From assembly GCA_030770425.1 (NCBI GenBank), contig JASJFT010000043.1, forward strand, positions 1-64,000: DNA of 64,000 bases. Reading direction: 5' to 3'. The translations under genes and the position numbers were made by a program. This DNA is from Darksidea phi. Taxonomy: Eukaryota > Ascomycota > Dothideomycetes > Pleosporales > Lentitheciaceae. The notes below the pieces were generated by a model. It was given only the letters and a program-made list of their open reading frames with translations, was not told the origin of the DNA and ran no database searches. Of the stretch, positions 31,139 to 46,276 are shown in pieces. Position 1 is the stretch's first letter. Each line of letters starts with the position of its first letter.

Positions 31139-32157
31139 CGAGCGACATCCAATCGTCCTGTAGCCAGTGTGTGCGGTCCGAAATGCAAATATAGAAAGGT
31201 TAAAAGTGAGCATTGCTATAGTTCATACAAATTGGGGCTCGGTAGTTGGCAATGCGAAAAATGCGAAAGGCGTCGACCCACATACATTAATGTAAAGAGG
31301 ACTGCCAAGCCCAACGATGTCTGCCAGTCGATAGGCGTAGACTATGGCATGCCTACACCTGTCAAGTACGGTCCTGCTGATGTCTTCGACCCAAAGAAGA
31401 CCGCGGAAAAGGCCCTATCAAACTCAGCTACACTTCTGGACCAACTCTGGCGCGTTTTCACCAATGTCCGCACAGACTGCTACCCTGGAGAGCCCCGTTA
31501 CATCATCGATGCCGTTTCGATTCCCGTTCTAATGGTGGTCGATGCCGTCGAAAATATGGCTTCTATCGTCGGGACCGTCGACCACATGGACGCCGAACGC
31601 CGCAAGCAAATAGCACTCGCTTTCCGCTCAGCACTTTTTTTCCTCGTCCCCGTTGCTGGCGAGGTTGCTGGCAGCCTCGGTATCCTCGTCAACAGTGCTC
31701 GGCTGCTCATCACACCCGGAGTGGCTGGCAACGTCGCCTTAGATATTTTCTCCATTCTCGATGATCATGGGCCTGCGGCGATTGTTAGTCCTGTGCTGGA
31801 GCCATTTGCGCTTCTGGATCTAGCTAAGATGAGCAAGGCAGCTACACTGAGTCGTAGCATGACCGGGGCGGACCTAGCGCGGCCAAGGACGAGGACTGGC
31901 GAGGGATTGCGCATTCTGAAAGCAGTTCACAACCACTTGTCGGAGGAGGTAGGCTTGAAGGTGGACAAGATGGATCAGGTAGGTGATCTCGTCTGTTATT
32001 CAGTGTGCGGGTTTGGTAGTTGCTTGTGTCCGCTGTGCACACGTGGAAGGTTGTGGATTGTTTTCGCGCGCTGTGCTGATCTAGACGATGTGTATGTAAG
32101 GTGTGTCTTGAGAATAACAAAGTGCTTCTACAGCAGCCTGACCTAGTCGTGATTTAG
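31139..32157 (+). CDS. 5'-truncated C-terminal part of a large fungal (chitinase-associated?) protein
   Basis: The readable frame opens after a TAA at 31136 and has no ATG until 31349, yet looks coding well before that (CKYRKVKSEHCYSSY, WQCEKCERR). The gene has therefore probably lost its 5' end. It runs to 31978, where a GTAGGT donor and an acceptor at 32133 give a short last exon (32134-32157) ending in TAG; reading on without splicing looks non-coding. The main block has a hydrophobic segment with SALFFLVPVAGEVAGSLG, then NVALDIFSILDD, then LEPFALLDLAKMSKAATL. From memory this matches a C-terminal helical domain in large secreted fungal proteins that often carry GH18 chitinase and LysM domains upstream. 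None of those is present here, so the rest of the protein is missing. Confidence 0.5.
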
Positions 32158-32354
32158 ACGTCTGAGGTGCGACTCCAATTGCTCCAAAATGTCTTGGATC
32201 ATGGCACCGTCATGTGTCATGAACTTTGCTCCAATAGGTATGGGCGATGCGATTATTATTTAGATCTTGTGGCTCAGCCAGAGCCATCTCTTTCTGCTCA
32301 TTCAATCATCCTTTCATTCCACATTTATAATCGCTTTAACGGTCTCGTAACCCT

Positions 32355-34106
32355 TCACACCCTACCCATCCTTTCCAACCCCAACACCCCTATTCCGCTC
32401 AACGTCCCTGCTTCCCACTCCCTAAAAAAGCTTCTCGCTGCCCTCCTCTGCTCCACCTTCGGTGCATACATGCCAACCAAGAACAATGGCGAATGTACCC
32501 TCAGATAAGAAAACCCTACATTCCGTACCCTCAGATATGTCGCCACACTGAGAATGAGCGCAAAGTGGTCCGTTGCCGTAGGAGGCCGCGCCTCCTCCAG
32601 TGAGGGCGAAGCTGAGTATCTAGTCGACGATGGAGATGTTGAGGGTGTGGTGGAGTTAGTTAGCGGCGGTAGTGGCGGTGAAGGAGATGCGCGGATGGGT
32701 AGTGCGACTGAGTCGGACAAGGAGATGATTGTGGATGTGGATGCTGGGGAATTGTGGACTGTGGGGTTGTGGGAAGGCGTGAGGAATGAGAGGAGAACCC
32801 AGCAGGCGGAGAAGTAGGCGTATTGGATTGCAGTGAAGGGATCGCGGAAGTTGTAGTGGCCGGTTCGTTCATCCGTCCAGCATAGTCTTCGCCCTTGATT
32901 TTCCTTCTCATAACTGTTCCAGAGTATTTCGACTTCATGCTTTGCTTCTTGATACAAGACTTCCCTCTTTTCTCGGACGGGCCTCTCCCTTGATCCCTTT
33001 TCTTCGAAGCTCAGTCCGATAAGGCGCACGAGTGGTAGGATAATCTGCTGATTCAATGGTAACTTCTCAAAAGGCCATCCACAACTGTCGATAAGCACCC
33101 TCTTCATAACCCCATCGTTCCGTATTCTTTCTTCCGTACTCGTCAGGTAGACATACGCCAACTGTATCCGAGTGTGGAAGAAGATGTGCGTTAGTAGCGG
33201 GCCCGGTTCCTTGCCGGGACTACTCACATCTCTACACCCATGCCCACCTTCGCCAGGAAGTTGTCCGATACCTTTCAAGGATTGGTTCATAACCACATTC
33301 AGCATCTTTGCAACCCCTACAACATGCTCTGCATACGCCCTCCCCGTCGTTGCAACGATAGCTTCAAACATACTGAGCATGACGCTCGCGCCTACCGTGT
33401 CCATGCCCACGCCCTTTTCCCCGCCCGCATTGTCTGCTACAACACGTCCTTGCGCCCGCAAGGCCTCTCCATATAGTCTAGACGCATATTCGAGCATGCC
33501 TGTATTGCGTGATTCAACACCGCTAAATGCTGCTGTTGTAGCGCGCATAGCGAGAGTGAGTGCCTCTTTGCCGCCGGTCCCACCCTTTCTGTGGGGAAGC
33601 GATTCGGGTTGAGCAGCCAAGTGTGGTAAAGTGTGTAACCACGTCGGCGGCCCCTTCGGCGCACCTGGAAGACATCTACCCTCCCCACAGAGGTATCGCG
33701 CGAGGTTGGCAAACATAGCTTCATTCATGACGTATTTCCCACTGACTTGGACGAGGGTAACGTATGCAAGTTCAGGTGGTAACTGGCCCTCGGCTATCGC
33801 GGCGGTTCCGACGGCTTTTGGTGCTTGTTGAATTGGCCCATACGGGGTCATTGACTTTGAGGTTGGAGTAGGCTTGGTTTTGGTGACGAATCGAGGTGAA
33901 GACGTACTGGACGTCGACGGCGAAGGCCTCTTGCGCGGCTTTTTGCCTGACGGATACGAGGACGTATCGATGAATCTGAGCGGCGCTTCCGTGGGGCCAG
34001 GACACTGGCGCTCAAACTTCAAGCACATGAGGCAGCGCGGCATCGTAGCATCGCACTTGACGCGTTTCTGGCGACATGTCGCGCACGCTTTCATCCGTGG
34101 CAGCAT
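32355..34106 (-). CDS. Zn2Cys6 fungal transcription factor
   Basis: This is a single-exon gene of 583 aa. The frame is open further upstream, but the first ATG is at 34106 (a second lies at 34094), and it places the DNA-binding domain at the very N-terminus as usual. The binuclear zinc cluster is CATCRQKRVKCD then PRCLMCLKFERQC (residues 8-35), spacing C-x2-C-x6-C-x6-C-x2-C-x6-C. A basic, Ser/Pro-rich linker follows (KKPRKRPSPST). The middle region is helical, like the fungal-specific regulatory domain, and the low-complexity Ser/Thr/Pro segment near residues 480-530 is likely disordered. Such proteins bind CGG-type sites. The target genes are unknown and no adjacent cluster suggests them. 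Confidence 0.85.
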   Translation of the reverse strand: MLPRMKACATCRQKRVKCDATMPRCLMCLKFERQCPGPTEAPLRFIDTSSYPSGKKPRKRPSPSTSSTSSPRFVTKTKPTPTSKSMTPYGPIQQAPKAVGTAAIAEGQLPPELAYVTLVQVSGKYVMNEAMFANLARYLCGEGRCLPGAPKGPPTWLHTLPHLAAQPESLPHRKGGTGGKEALTLAMRATTAAFSGVESRNTGMLEYASRLYGEALRAQGRVVADNAGGEKGVGMDTVGASVMLSMFEAIVATTGRAYAEHVVGVAKMLNVVMNQSLKGIGQLPGEGGHGCRDVSSPGKEPGPLLTHIFFHTRIQLAYVYLTSTEERIRNDGVMKRVLIDSCGWPFEKLPLNQQIILPLVRLIGLSFEEKGSRERPVREKREVLYQEAKHEVEILWNSYEKENQGRRLCWTDERTGHYNFRDPFTAIQYAYFSACWVLLSFLTPSHNPTVHNSPASTSTIISLSDSVALPIRASPSPPLPPLTNSTTPSTSPSSTRYSASPSLEEARPPTATDHFALILSVATYLRVRNVGFSYLRVHSPLFLVGMYAPKVEQRRAARSFFREWEAGTLSGIGVLGLERMGRV

Positions 34107-36072
34107 CCTTTCTTCTGCGTACAATCTCTTCTCGGTTTCCAAATACCTTTGCTTATAGGGGGTATGAGTCCAGTATCGACGCACGATGGCGCGGCGCGTG
34201 AGGTGTCGACGCGTTCTCGTATGTACGTGGCACAACGCCACTTCTTCCACAGCTGGACCACGTTTTTGGGCTTTACCTCCACCTTTTGAACCAGACAGCC
34301 TGTTTTCTCGCTTGTGATCGTTGTCACGACAGTGTCGTCCGCAATCCCTGGAAACACCGGCAAGAAGTCTTCCGCAGACGGAACCTCCCGTTTCTCTAGT
34401 GGCGACCACTCCCTTTTCGAATATTTGATCCGCCCGGTGCAATAATGGGAATACAATCGCAAAGATATCCCACACCAGAACAATCCCGTACTGTCCAGAG
34501 CGACACTAGCACCTCCTATGCACACGCGGTGAAGAAGAGAAGACAAGAGGGGAAGGAGGCAGTGCAGTGGCCTGCAGTGTCGTTTAGCTTTCCTTGATAC
34601 CCGTTGCCGCCCGCGTTCGCCTCCTACTTAACTTAACCCGTCAAAAGGAACAGCAGCGTTGCGACTCGTCCCCATCCGTCAGCCAATCAAACGCTAGTAC
34701 ATCCACAACTTTATTGCTTTCCCCTTCCGCGCTATCCTAGCCATCTTGGCGGCGGACAAATGGCGGATCGAAGATACGACGCCGAGCTAGACATAATATC
34801 TTCGCTGGAACGAGCATGAGCACCCAATGAAGGAACGTCAAAGACGAAGAAACGGCCTGCTATGGTAAGGGGGAGGTTGATTGCCACCGAAACGCCGAAC
34901 GCCCATGCGCCGATCGGAATCCTCCAACAGTGATTCCTCCAACACCGATTTAGCCCATACCCGAAAAACGCCTTGCGGCTGGAGAATGAAACGTCGCAGC
35001 TGCACCGTAGACAAACACCCTTTGCTCCATCAATACACACAACTGCGCGTCATGGAGCGACCTCGCATTACGGGTACTGCTCACCACATTCCGCATCGCT
35101 ATGTTCATGTGAACGAGACCTACACATTGCCCGATGACAAACCTGTACATCTTTCCTCCAGTCCATGCCAATGAGCACATCCAATCCTAGTATTCCCTCT
35201 CACGCCACATATATCGTCATCGACATGCTCAGCTCAGCCACAAAAAGCCACGCATACCACACAGCTTTCACCAAGCCAACTTAACGACACGAACAGACAC
35301 CTAAACCCCATCGCTCGACCATCATCAAGTTACAACCGTCGATTATACCACAGGCATTGACTACGGAAGAGCGTAGTATGCAATCACTCCCGCTTTATTT
35401 CCCGATACCTACCGGTATACTGACCAACAAACCCGCCCTCACGGTCCCCGCAAGAACGCCTCGTCCCCATCCAATCCGCATTCCCAACGGGCCCTAAAAC
35501 AACCAACCCAATCACCGCCACACAATCAATTTCCCAAACAAGCCAAGAACATACCCAACGCCATCAACCCCTCCTGCCGACCTCTCTATTCCATCCAAAA
35601 AATGAGGCGATCAACAAACCTCCCTCCACAGCGCGCCTCACTACCGTGTGATGAACGAGGGAGTCGCGAATGCACGGCTCGTCTTACAATGAGCAGCGTA
35701 CACTATTGCAAAAGCGTGTGCGAGTCGGTATCGGGTTTGAGAGCCCACTGACGTTTGCTCATCACTGTATTGGACACCGTTTCTGGCCTGCATACGGAAG
35801 ACAGGCACGCATGCATTGTCGCTAGAAAAGCCTTGGCATACGCTCATAACATAGTGTTCAAGACGCCATAACATTGTCTTAAAACTGAGGAGGCGCGGAC
35901 CCTGGTATCCCACGCCACTACCTAAGCATGAACACGCCAAACGAAACCCACCCCATCCTATGAATCGTACATCTCCAAGACCGAGAAAAGGGGAAGTTTA
36001 CGCCGTGCCATAGACCCGACTCTACCAGCGCATACTCATTCGTCATGACTAGCATCCCACAACACCCACCCA
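34107..36072. other. Intergenic between the Zn2Cys6 gene and SMC3
   Basis: No gene was found in nearly 2 kb. The frame on the minus strand remains open above 34106 to 34475 without an ATG and looks non-coding. Frames at 34881-35174 and 35641-35940 have no motif. The left part is the promoter side of the Zn2Cys6 gene; the right part is the 3' flank of SMC3. Confidence 0.5.
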
Positions 36073-40614
<4,542 letters not shown>

Positions 40615-40934
40615 ATGCCCTGTTGCCTCACCATACTCATCGCAACCCTATCCCGCATCGACAACCACATCGACAACCATCTCCGGGCCCGCGCCGCCAA
40701 GAAGCAAGCTCTGAAAGACAAGCGCATCCGAGAGAAGCGATGGAAGGAGCTGTACAAGAAGCAGAAACATAGGGAATGTAAGTCTCGTCTGTTTCCACAA
40801 GTCTTTCACGTGCTTTTGGAAATCACTCTATAGTCTGTGCTGGCGATGAACTCAAAGCGCTAATAATAAATAGCACCGCGATCTGGAGAGTGCGGAAGAA
40901 GTATCGAGGGGCATGTCGAGGGCACAAGGGTTGA
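40615..40934 (+). CDS. Small basic hypothetical protein
   Basis: Exons are 40615-40777 and 40834-40934 (87 aa). The intron is 56 bp, phase 1, with donor GTAAGT and acceptor CTATAG. Unspliced, the frame would continue into an AT-rich, non-protein-like tail. The N-terminal 20 residues are mildly hydrophobic (MPCCLTILIATLSRIDNHI), and the middle is a strongly basic helix (RARAAKKQALKDKRIREKR). The adjacent Cys3-Cys4 could be lipid-modified or bind metal, but that is speculation. No family is recognised. It is divergent from SMC3 across about 785 bp. Confidence 0.6.
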
Positions 40935-41750
40935 GATGAGCGTGAGGAAAGAGAACATCAGAAAAGAGTCTCGGCGGGTAGGGAAGAAGGAAAACGTGGT
41001 CCCGCCTATATGTAGCACGCACACTTTGGGGCTTGTGCCAGCGGCCGTAGAATTCTATCGCGGCCAATACTAAAGGTCCATCTTTCGCTAGAGTGGTTGC
41101 GGGAATCTTTCGGGGTCGCAATGATGTTCTAAAAATGTACTGGTTCTCGCATGGAGGCAATGGGTATAAATTCGGCACGAACTATATGTCTATCACAGTT
41201 ATGTCCCGATCGCGCCCAGCTTAGCCAAAGCCCAACCTATATTAACACCTGTCGTGCATTATTGCTTTGCAGCTCTTCTTCTTTTTAAATAAATCTTAAG
41301 CATTTGGATGTTACAATCGCAATAAGACTATCACGAGGGAGCGTGCAGATGGCTACCCTTTAAGTGTATTGTTCACCCTAATATCTATAAGACAGGCAGG
41401 GAAATTTGCAGTGGATACGTTTCGATCCGGAATATTGTTATAAAGCGTCTTCGACTTGTTATCTAGGCCACAGCAAATCAGGACGGCCAGTAAGCCACCA
41501 TCACATAATCAGAGCAATTATGACGTTTGAAAGCCAGAAGTGCCAGGCTATCACTATATCACCGAAACCATCTTCTCTGGCAAGTTCATTGTCGGGCTTA
41601 TGCTTGGCATTCATTTCGCTTTCGGACACTTTGGGCGTAACAATGGATAGAACCATCTGGAAACATGTGTTTAGTGATGTGGCTCCGAGGAATAGGCTAA
41701 GGCACGTACCGTGATTATTGCGAGAATACTCTGCTAGGCGCAATCGAGGC
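40935..41750. other. Intergenic, nothing recognised
   Basis: The minus-strand frame 40852-41178 and the overlapping pair at 41406-41791 show no motif. This is the common 3' region of the converging genes at 40615 and 41751. Confidence 0.45.
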
Positions 41751-43025
41751 TCATGGCTGTATTGATTGAGGCGATATCGAAACAATGCCAAGCCGTGCTT
41801 GGAGGGAGCCGATCGTCTCTTGAAGTTCGGAATTCTGGCTCTTGAGGTATTGCTGTTCCTCTTCGATTGCTATAATGTCGGTTCTCAGGCTTTCTATGAT
41901 GCCGCTCTGCTGCTCTATGGTTTCTTTCAGGCTTGTGATAAGCTCAACCACTTCTCCCAACCCGGTTCTCCCGTCTACCCGTTCGGACGAAGCGGATTTC
42001 CGCGCGGTGAGGAACGATGGTAGCCCATTCTGCTGTGCTTGCGATGCTGTCGATGGTTCGTTCCGCGTCGGCTGTGGTGTGGCCGTTCCGTGTCCTAGCG
42101 ATCGTTCGAGCACAGGTAATGGGCATGGCGACGATTGCCGCCGCTCCAGCTGTTGCAATTCATTCCAGCGGTTTAGAACATCCTTCATCTCGTCATCACT
42201 CTCACATCTCACTAGGAGCTTTGAGTGTCGTTCACTCGCCGCTCTAGCGAACCACAAACTCGCCGTCCTCGAGGCGAAAAGGAATGCAGCTACCGTCATG
42301 ACGCGCACTAGGGCCGCCATAACTGATACGCCATATATAGTGCTAAATAGGAACGTAAAGTAAACGGTCATCAGCATTTGCGCTAACCCCGGCAGCAGAT
42401 CCGCGAAAGGTTGTATGGACTGTACCCAGTATCGTGTGCGGTAGATGACAATTCCAGCGTGGCTATCGGTGTGGTGAGTCCAACGTAGAAAACAATACCA
42501 TATGATGCCGATGATTGGGATAGGCAAGAGGAATCCCACGTGCCACACTGTACGTCCGCTGCCATGGCAGCCCCAGAGAGTCCGTACGCCAGATTTGAAG
42601 GTGGTGCGGTTGAGCAGTACAATTATTAGTACGAGGAAGAGCTGGAGCAACGCAAAAACACCACTGAATATATATTCCTTACAGCGGGTTAGGAGAGAGC
42701 CATTACGGTCACACTCGCTCCACGAGAAACCATCCCTCAGATCGTCAGCCCTCTTGACTCCCATGTCACTTGACTCCTGGATTACCGGCAGGCCGAACGT
42801 AAGACCAGCCGTAATAATAGCCAAGCTGCTATAGTCCCTGAGGACAAGCTCGTGAATGCTGGCGGTTGGGAGCCTCTGGATCGAGATTAGGACGGGGATA
42901 AGAGCAATAATGGTTGTAGCCGTCGCGAAGGCCAGTTTGTCGATTTCTCTTGCGCTGTGGAGAAGATGTTCGTTTTCTTGATCGCAAAAAGTAGGGAATC
43001 CAAAGCCATTTCTGAGGTATTCCAT
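41751..43025 (-). CDS. Multi-pass membrane protein with C-terminal coiled coil, unknown function
   Basis: This is a single-exon gene of 424 aa with an ATG at 43025. It has six or more hydrophobic segments: near residues 33-51 (TATTIIALIPVLISI), 67-83, 118-138 (FALLQLFLVLIIVLL), 162-180 (FLLPIPIIGIIWYCFL), and a long hydrophobic stretch at 210-260. After residue 270 the protein is soluble: a Pro/Ser-rich linker, then a coiled coil at about 360-415 (ETIEQQSGIIESLRTDI, then SQNSELQETIGSL). There is no signal peptide. The layout suggests a membrane anchor with a cytosolic oligomerisation tail. No family was recognised. Its ATG lies only 13 bp downstream of an LTR-like sequence shared with the PQ-loop gene's promoter. 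Confidence 0.7.
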   Translation of the reverse strand: MEYLRNGFGFPTFCDQENEHLLHSAREIDKLAFATATTIIALIPVLISIQRLPTASIHELVLRDYSSLAIITAGLTFGLPVIQESSDMGVKRADDLRDGFSWSECDRNGSLLTRCKEYIFSGVFALLQLFLVLIIVLLNRTTFKSGVRTLWGCHGSGRTVWHVGFLLPIPIIGIIWYCFLRWTHHTDSHAGIVIYRTRYWVQSIQPFADLLPGLAQMLMTVYFTFLFSTIYGVSVMAALVRVMTVAAFLFASRTASLWFARAASERHSKLLVRCESDDEMKDVLNRWNELQQLERRQSSPCPLPVLERSLGHGTATPQPTRNEPSTASQAQQNGLPSFLTARKSASSERVDGRTGLGEVVELITSLKETIEQQSGIIESLRTDIIAIEEEQQYLKSQNSELQETIGSLQARLGIVSISPQSIQP

Positions 43026-43037
43026 TTTGTTGAAGTG

Positions 43038-43116
43038 TGAAAGTTATTGTATTGTATTAGGAGAATATATACTAAGGCTAGTACATGAGCTATTACGTAA
43101 TCAGTAAACAATGCTC
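43038..43116 (-). promoter_or_regulatory. LTR-like repeat directly upstream of the membrane-protein gene
   Basis: On the minus strand this reads GAGCATTGTTTAC, then TACTAGCCTTAGTATATA, then CTCCTAATACAATACAATAA and CTTTCA, and the ATG at 43025 follows after 12 bases. It matches 20025-20123 apart from a 20-bp insertion there. With the ATG so close, this sequence would form most or all of the 5' leader, and TAGTATATA could serve as a TATA box. Confidence 0.6.
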
Positions 43117-44398
43117 TGATAGCTGCTTCCGCCAATATCCATCACCAGTATAACTTTGGAATGCGCGAATTAGTACGACCAAGGCGGAGTACGAACACAA
43201 TTCGAAGAACCCAGTAGAAGAGAGTCGTTAAAGCAGAATTTCCCAATATAATATCCATAAAAGTCTAAGCCTGGTCGGTAACGTTTACCGTACTGTTCAG
43301 GTCTTCGTATAGTAGCTCTGCCGATCCTTCAGCCGCACCTAATTAACTTTGTGCGGCTAATTGCACAGCCCACAATGTGGCGCGGTCAGGTGTCGCACGC
43401 ATTATCTCACTAGGGTTGCTGACCAAGATGGCCTGTATTACGGCACCTTCGCCGCAGCCATTGTCGTGAATCAGCGCATCCCCCCGCACCAACGCAAAGC
43501 AACCCACCAAGCGTTCCATACCTTGCGCAACGTACCCCCTCCAAGGTAAAAACAATGCTCTCCTCCCACGAAAACAACAGACCATGCCATCCAGAAAAGT
43601 CTGGCGGGTAGCAGGAGTTCCTATACCACAGCCGCCATGCTATCCCCGGTCAACAACGTCTCGGAGCGGGATAACACAGCGTTGAGCAGTGATAAACGAC
43701 ATTATGGAAATTTCCGGTAAATAAATGCGCAAGAAGAGGCGATAGCATGGTCAAATGAAGGCTCGGGCGAAGGCAGAGAGACCAAGAAGGAAGGAAGGAA
43801 GCTAGCATGCAAGTAAGAGTTGGATGATGCCAATGCTCGTGTGGCACGGAATGAGTACAGATTAAAATGGAAAGACGGGAACTAAATGTATTACTGAGTG
43901 AAACCCCGTAAGCTGATTGTGGCGAGAGCCGCCGTTGTGGCATAGTGGGACGCCTTGAGACAGCCGGGGAAATGGTGTCCGGAAGATGTACATGGCTGTG
44001 AGATTCGACGTCAGATTCAACACACGGACAGGATTGGGAACGAGACGATGTATGAGATTAGAATGTATGAGAATCGGGTTCACAGAGACGAGCAACGGAA
44101 GCGTAATATGAAGTAAAATTTATCATTCAACAAATTGGTTTCTAAGTATCCCCAAACCATATCCAAAACCCATTTGAACCCAAAGTGCAAGGAAAAATGG
44201 TGGTTCACTACGTGCAAGCAGGTCTAAAGCCACCGTATAGAGAAGGTATATACAAAAATAATGGGATATTATAGGAACCGGATACATCAACGCCCACACC
44301 CACCATTGACATCACCAAGCCCATCGTGCTGATTAAACATTCACCTGTAAGCCATGCCTACAAACCTGTCGATGTGTGCATTACCACTGGAGAGAGGC
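43117..44398. other. Intergenic, nothing recognised
   Basis: Short minus-strand frames (43343-43585, 43650-43943, 43862-44095) have no motif. The right end is the 3' flank of the GH16 gene. Confidence 0.5.
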
Positions 44399-46276
44399 TT
44401 AGAAAGCCATCAGCATCACTGCACCGACGAGACCGAACAGAGCACCGGCGGTGTTGTGCGTAGCTGCACCGGAGAACTCCGGAACAGGCGGGCTGGTCGT
44501 GTTACCCCCAGTCGGGACCGCACCAGTTGGCGCGCTCGGGGCGGGGGGGCTACTCGTGTCTGTCTTGATAGTAGGGTACGGTGGCGGGGTAGCAGATGTC
44601 TCAAGAGTTGTCTGAGGTGTCTCAGTGGGTGGAGGAGGAGAGACTTCAGTGGTGCTAGGTGGGTTGGGGACCGTGATGGTAATGGAGGTTGAGGTTGTGC
44701 AGGAGGTGGATCCGCCAGTTGCGGGAGGCGGCGGCGGGACGCTGGTAGATGTTGTGCAAGAAGAGGTCTCGTTGGTCGCTGGGGGAGGAGGAACCTTGGC
44801 GGTCGTCTCTGGCGGTGGCGGAGGAGCAGTAGTCTCCGGTGGTGGCGGGGGAACAGTAGTCTCCGGAGGGGGAGGGGGAGCAGTAGTCTCCGGTGGTGGC
44901 GGGGGAGCAGTAGTCTCCGGAGGGGGAGGTGGAGCAGTAGTCTCCGGTGGTGGCGGGGGAGCAGACGTCTCAGGAGGAGGCGGCGGGACTTCTGGCGTAG
45001 TCTGAGGCGGAGGAGGAGAAACTTCGGTCTCTGGCGGCGGAGGAGGCGGGGGCACGCTCGTGGAAGTCGTGCACGATGAAGTCTCAGTAGTCTGCGGCGG
45101 AGGGGGAGAAACCTCGGTTGTTTCCGGCGGCGATGGTGGGGCCTCAGTTGTGCTCTTAGGAGGGTAGCCCGTCACGGTGGTGGTCTCGGTGTCGCAGTCG
45201 CAGGGCTCTTCGGGAGTGGGAGGAGCAGTTGGCTTCTCACCTTCAGAGCAGGAAGTGCTAGGAGCCTCGGTGGGCTTCTCGCCGTATCCAGGGCTGTTGG
45301 TCTCACCGGGTTGTTCGCCTTCCTTGCCGGTCTCTGTAGGCTTGTCGCCCTCGGCGGCACTAGTAATAGTGGGATGAGAACCAATGCCCTCGGTAGCAAC
45401 AGACGTAGCAGCAGACGGCGTAGCGGTCTCGGTGTTCACAGGCGCGCCCTCCTTGTTACCAGCATCGAGGACCTCAATAGACTCCCAAGAGCCAGACTGA
45501 TCTTTCCACTTGTAGGCAGATCCGGGGGAGTAGTTGGTGATCTTGACCCATTCGATCGTCTGTGAGTACGGGCCCTTGGACCAGTCAACCTTGCCACCAG
45601 CCCACTGCGAGGTACCCTCGTTCTCAGAGTCGCCGGCGGCCCAGGGACCGAAGCCGAGGGTGCAAGGGGTTTGCGGGTAGTTCTTTCCGCCGACAGCATC
45701 CTCGTACTTGAGCGTGCGGACAACCTTGTCGTCGATGATCCAGTCGAGCTTCTCCTTGGTCCAGTCAAGAGCGTAGGTGTGGAACTCCTGGTTCTTGACG
45801 GGAACCTCGGTCACACGGTCGAACGTGGTCGCGTTGCCTTTACCGAAGTAGTTCGTCTGGACCTTGTCGGGGAAGCCGCCGAGCCACTCCCAGTCCACTT
45901 CGTCGAGATCAGCCGAGGCCAGGACAACCGAAGAAACGATACCGGCGCCTGGGGCAGCTTTCATCCTGACCTCGATCTTGCCAAAGAGGAAGTAGCCCTG
46001 CGTTCGGAGGACGGGTACATCCTTTTTGTTGGCGACGGTGAGCTCAACACCCTCGGCAACGTAGTTGGGCGCATAGTTCTGGACACTCCAGTTCTCAATG
46101 TCCCAGCCCTTGACAGCTTCCTTACCAGCCTTGAAGTCGGTCTCGAAGGATGCCGATATGGCAGGGTTGTCCGGGCAGGAGCCCGTCTCGTTGACTGTGG
46201 GGTTGCACTTGGAAGATAGCTGGGCGCTGGCGAAGGCTACGAGAGCGCTCGTCGTGAGATAGAATGTGGAACGCAT
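44399..46276 (-). CDS. GH16 Crh-type chitin-glucan transglycosylase, GPI-anchored
   Basis: This is a single-exon gene of 625 aa with an ATG at 46276. The signal peptide (to about ASAQL, residue 20) is followed by the GH16 fold. The catalytic motif is LDEVDWEWLGG, with Glu126, Asp128 and Glu130 in the DExDxE arrangement of Crh1/Utr2 enzymes, which link chitin to beta-glucan in the wall. The acceptor-side features FGPWAAGD and the N-terminal Cys pair (CNPTVNETGSC) also fit. Residues about 280-380 are Thr/Glu/Pro-rich; residues about 380-560 are proline blocks of the form PPPPPETTA, a wall-spanning stalk. The end (NTAGALFGLVGAVMLMAF) is a GPI-attachment signal. A candidate TATA box (TTTATAAA, 46398-46405) lies about 125 bp upstream. 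The symbol is left blank because the paralogue cannot be told. Confidence 0.92.
   Translation of the reverse strand: MRSTFYLTTSALVAFASAQLSSKCNPTVNETGSCPDNPAISASFETDFKAGKEAVKGWDIENWSVQNYAPNYVAEGVELTVANKKDVPVLRTQGYFLFGKIEVRMKAAPGAGIVSSVVLASADLDEVDWEWLGGFPDKVQTNYFGKGNATTFDRVTEVPVKNQEFHTYALDWTKEKLDWIIDDKVVRTLKYEDAVGGKNYPQTPCTLGFGPWAAGDSENEGTSQWAGGKVDWSKGPYSQTIEWVKITNYSPGSAYKWKDQSGSWESIEVLDAGNKEGAPVNTETATPSAATSVATEGIGSHPTITSAAEGDKPTETGKEGEQPGETNSPGYGEKPTEAPSTSCSEGEKPTAPPTPEEPCDCDTETTTVTGYPPKSTTEAPPSPPETTEVSPPPPQTTETSSCTTSTSVPPPPPPPETEVSPPPPQTTPEVPPPPPETSAPPPPPETTAPPPPPETTAPPPPPETTAPPPPPETTVPPPPPETTAPPPPPETTAKVPPPPATNETSSCTTSTSVPPPPPATGGSTSCTTSTSITITVPNPPSTTEVSPPPPTETPQTTLETSATPPPYPTIKTDTSSPPAPSAPTGAVPTGGNTTSPPVPEFSGAATHNTAGALFGLVGAVMLMAF

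Noticed and set aside
34107..34475. N-terminal extension of the Zn2Cys6 protein
   Set aside because: The frame is open but has no ATG, and the zinc cluster is normally at the N-terminus. It is likely upstream non-coding sequence.
44625..45005. Glycine/valine-rich 126-codon frame on the plus strand
   Set aside because: It is the complement of the PPPPPETTA repeat of the Crh-like gene.
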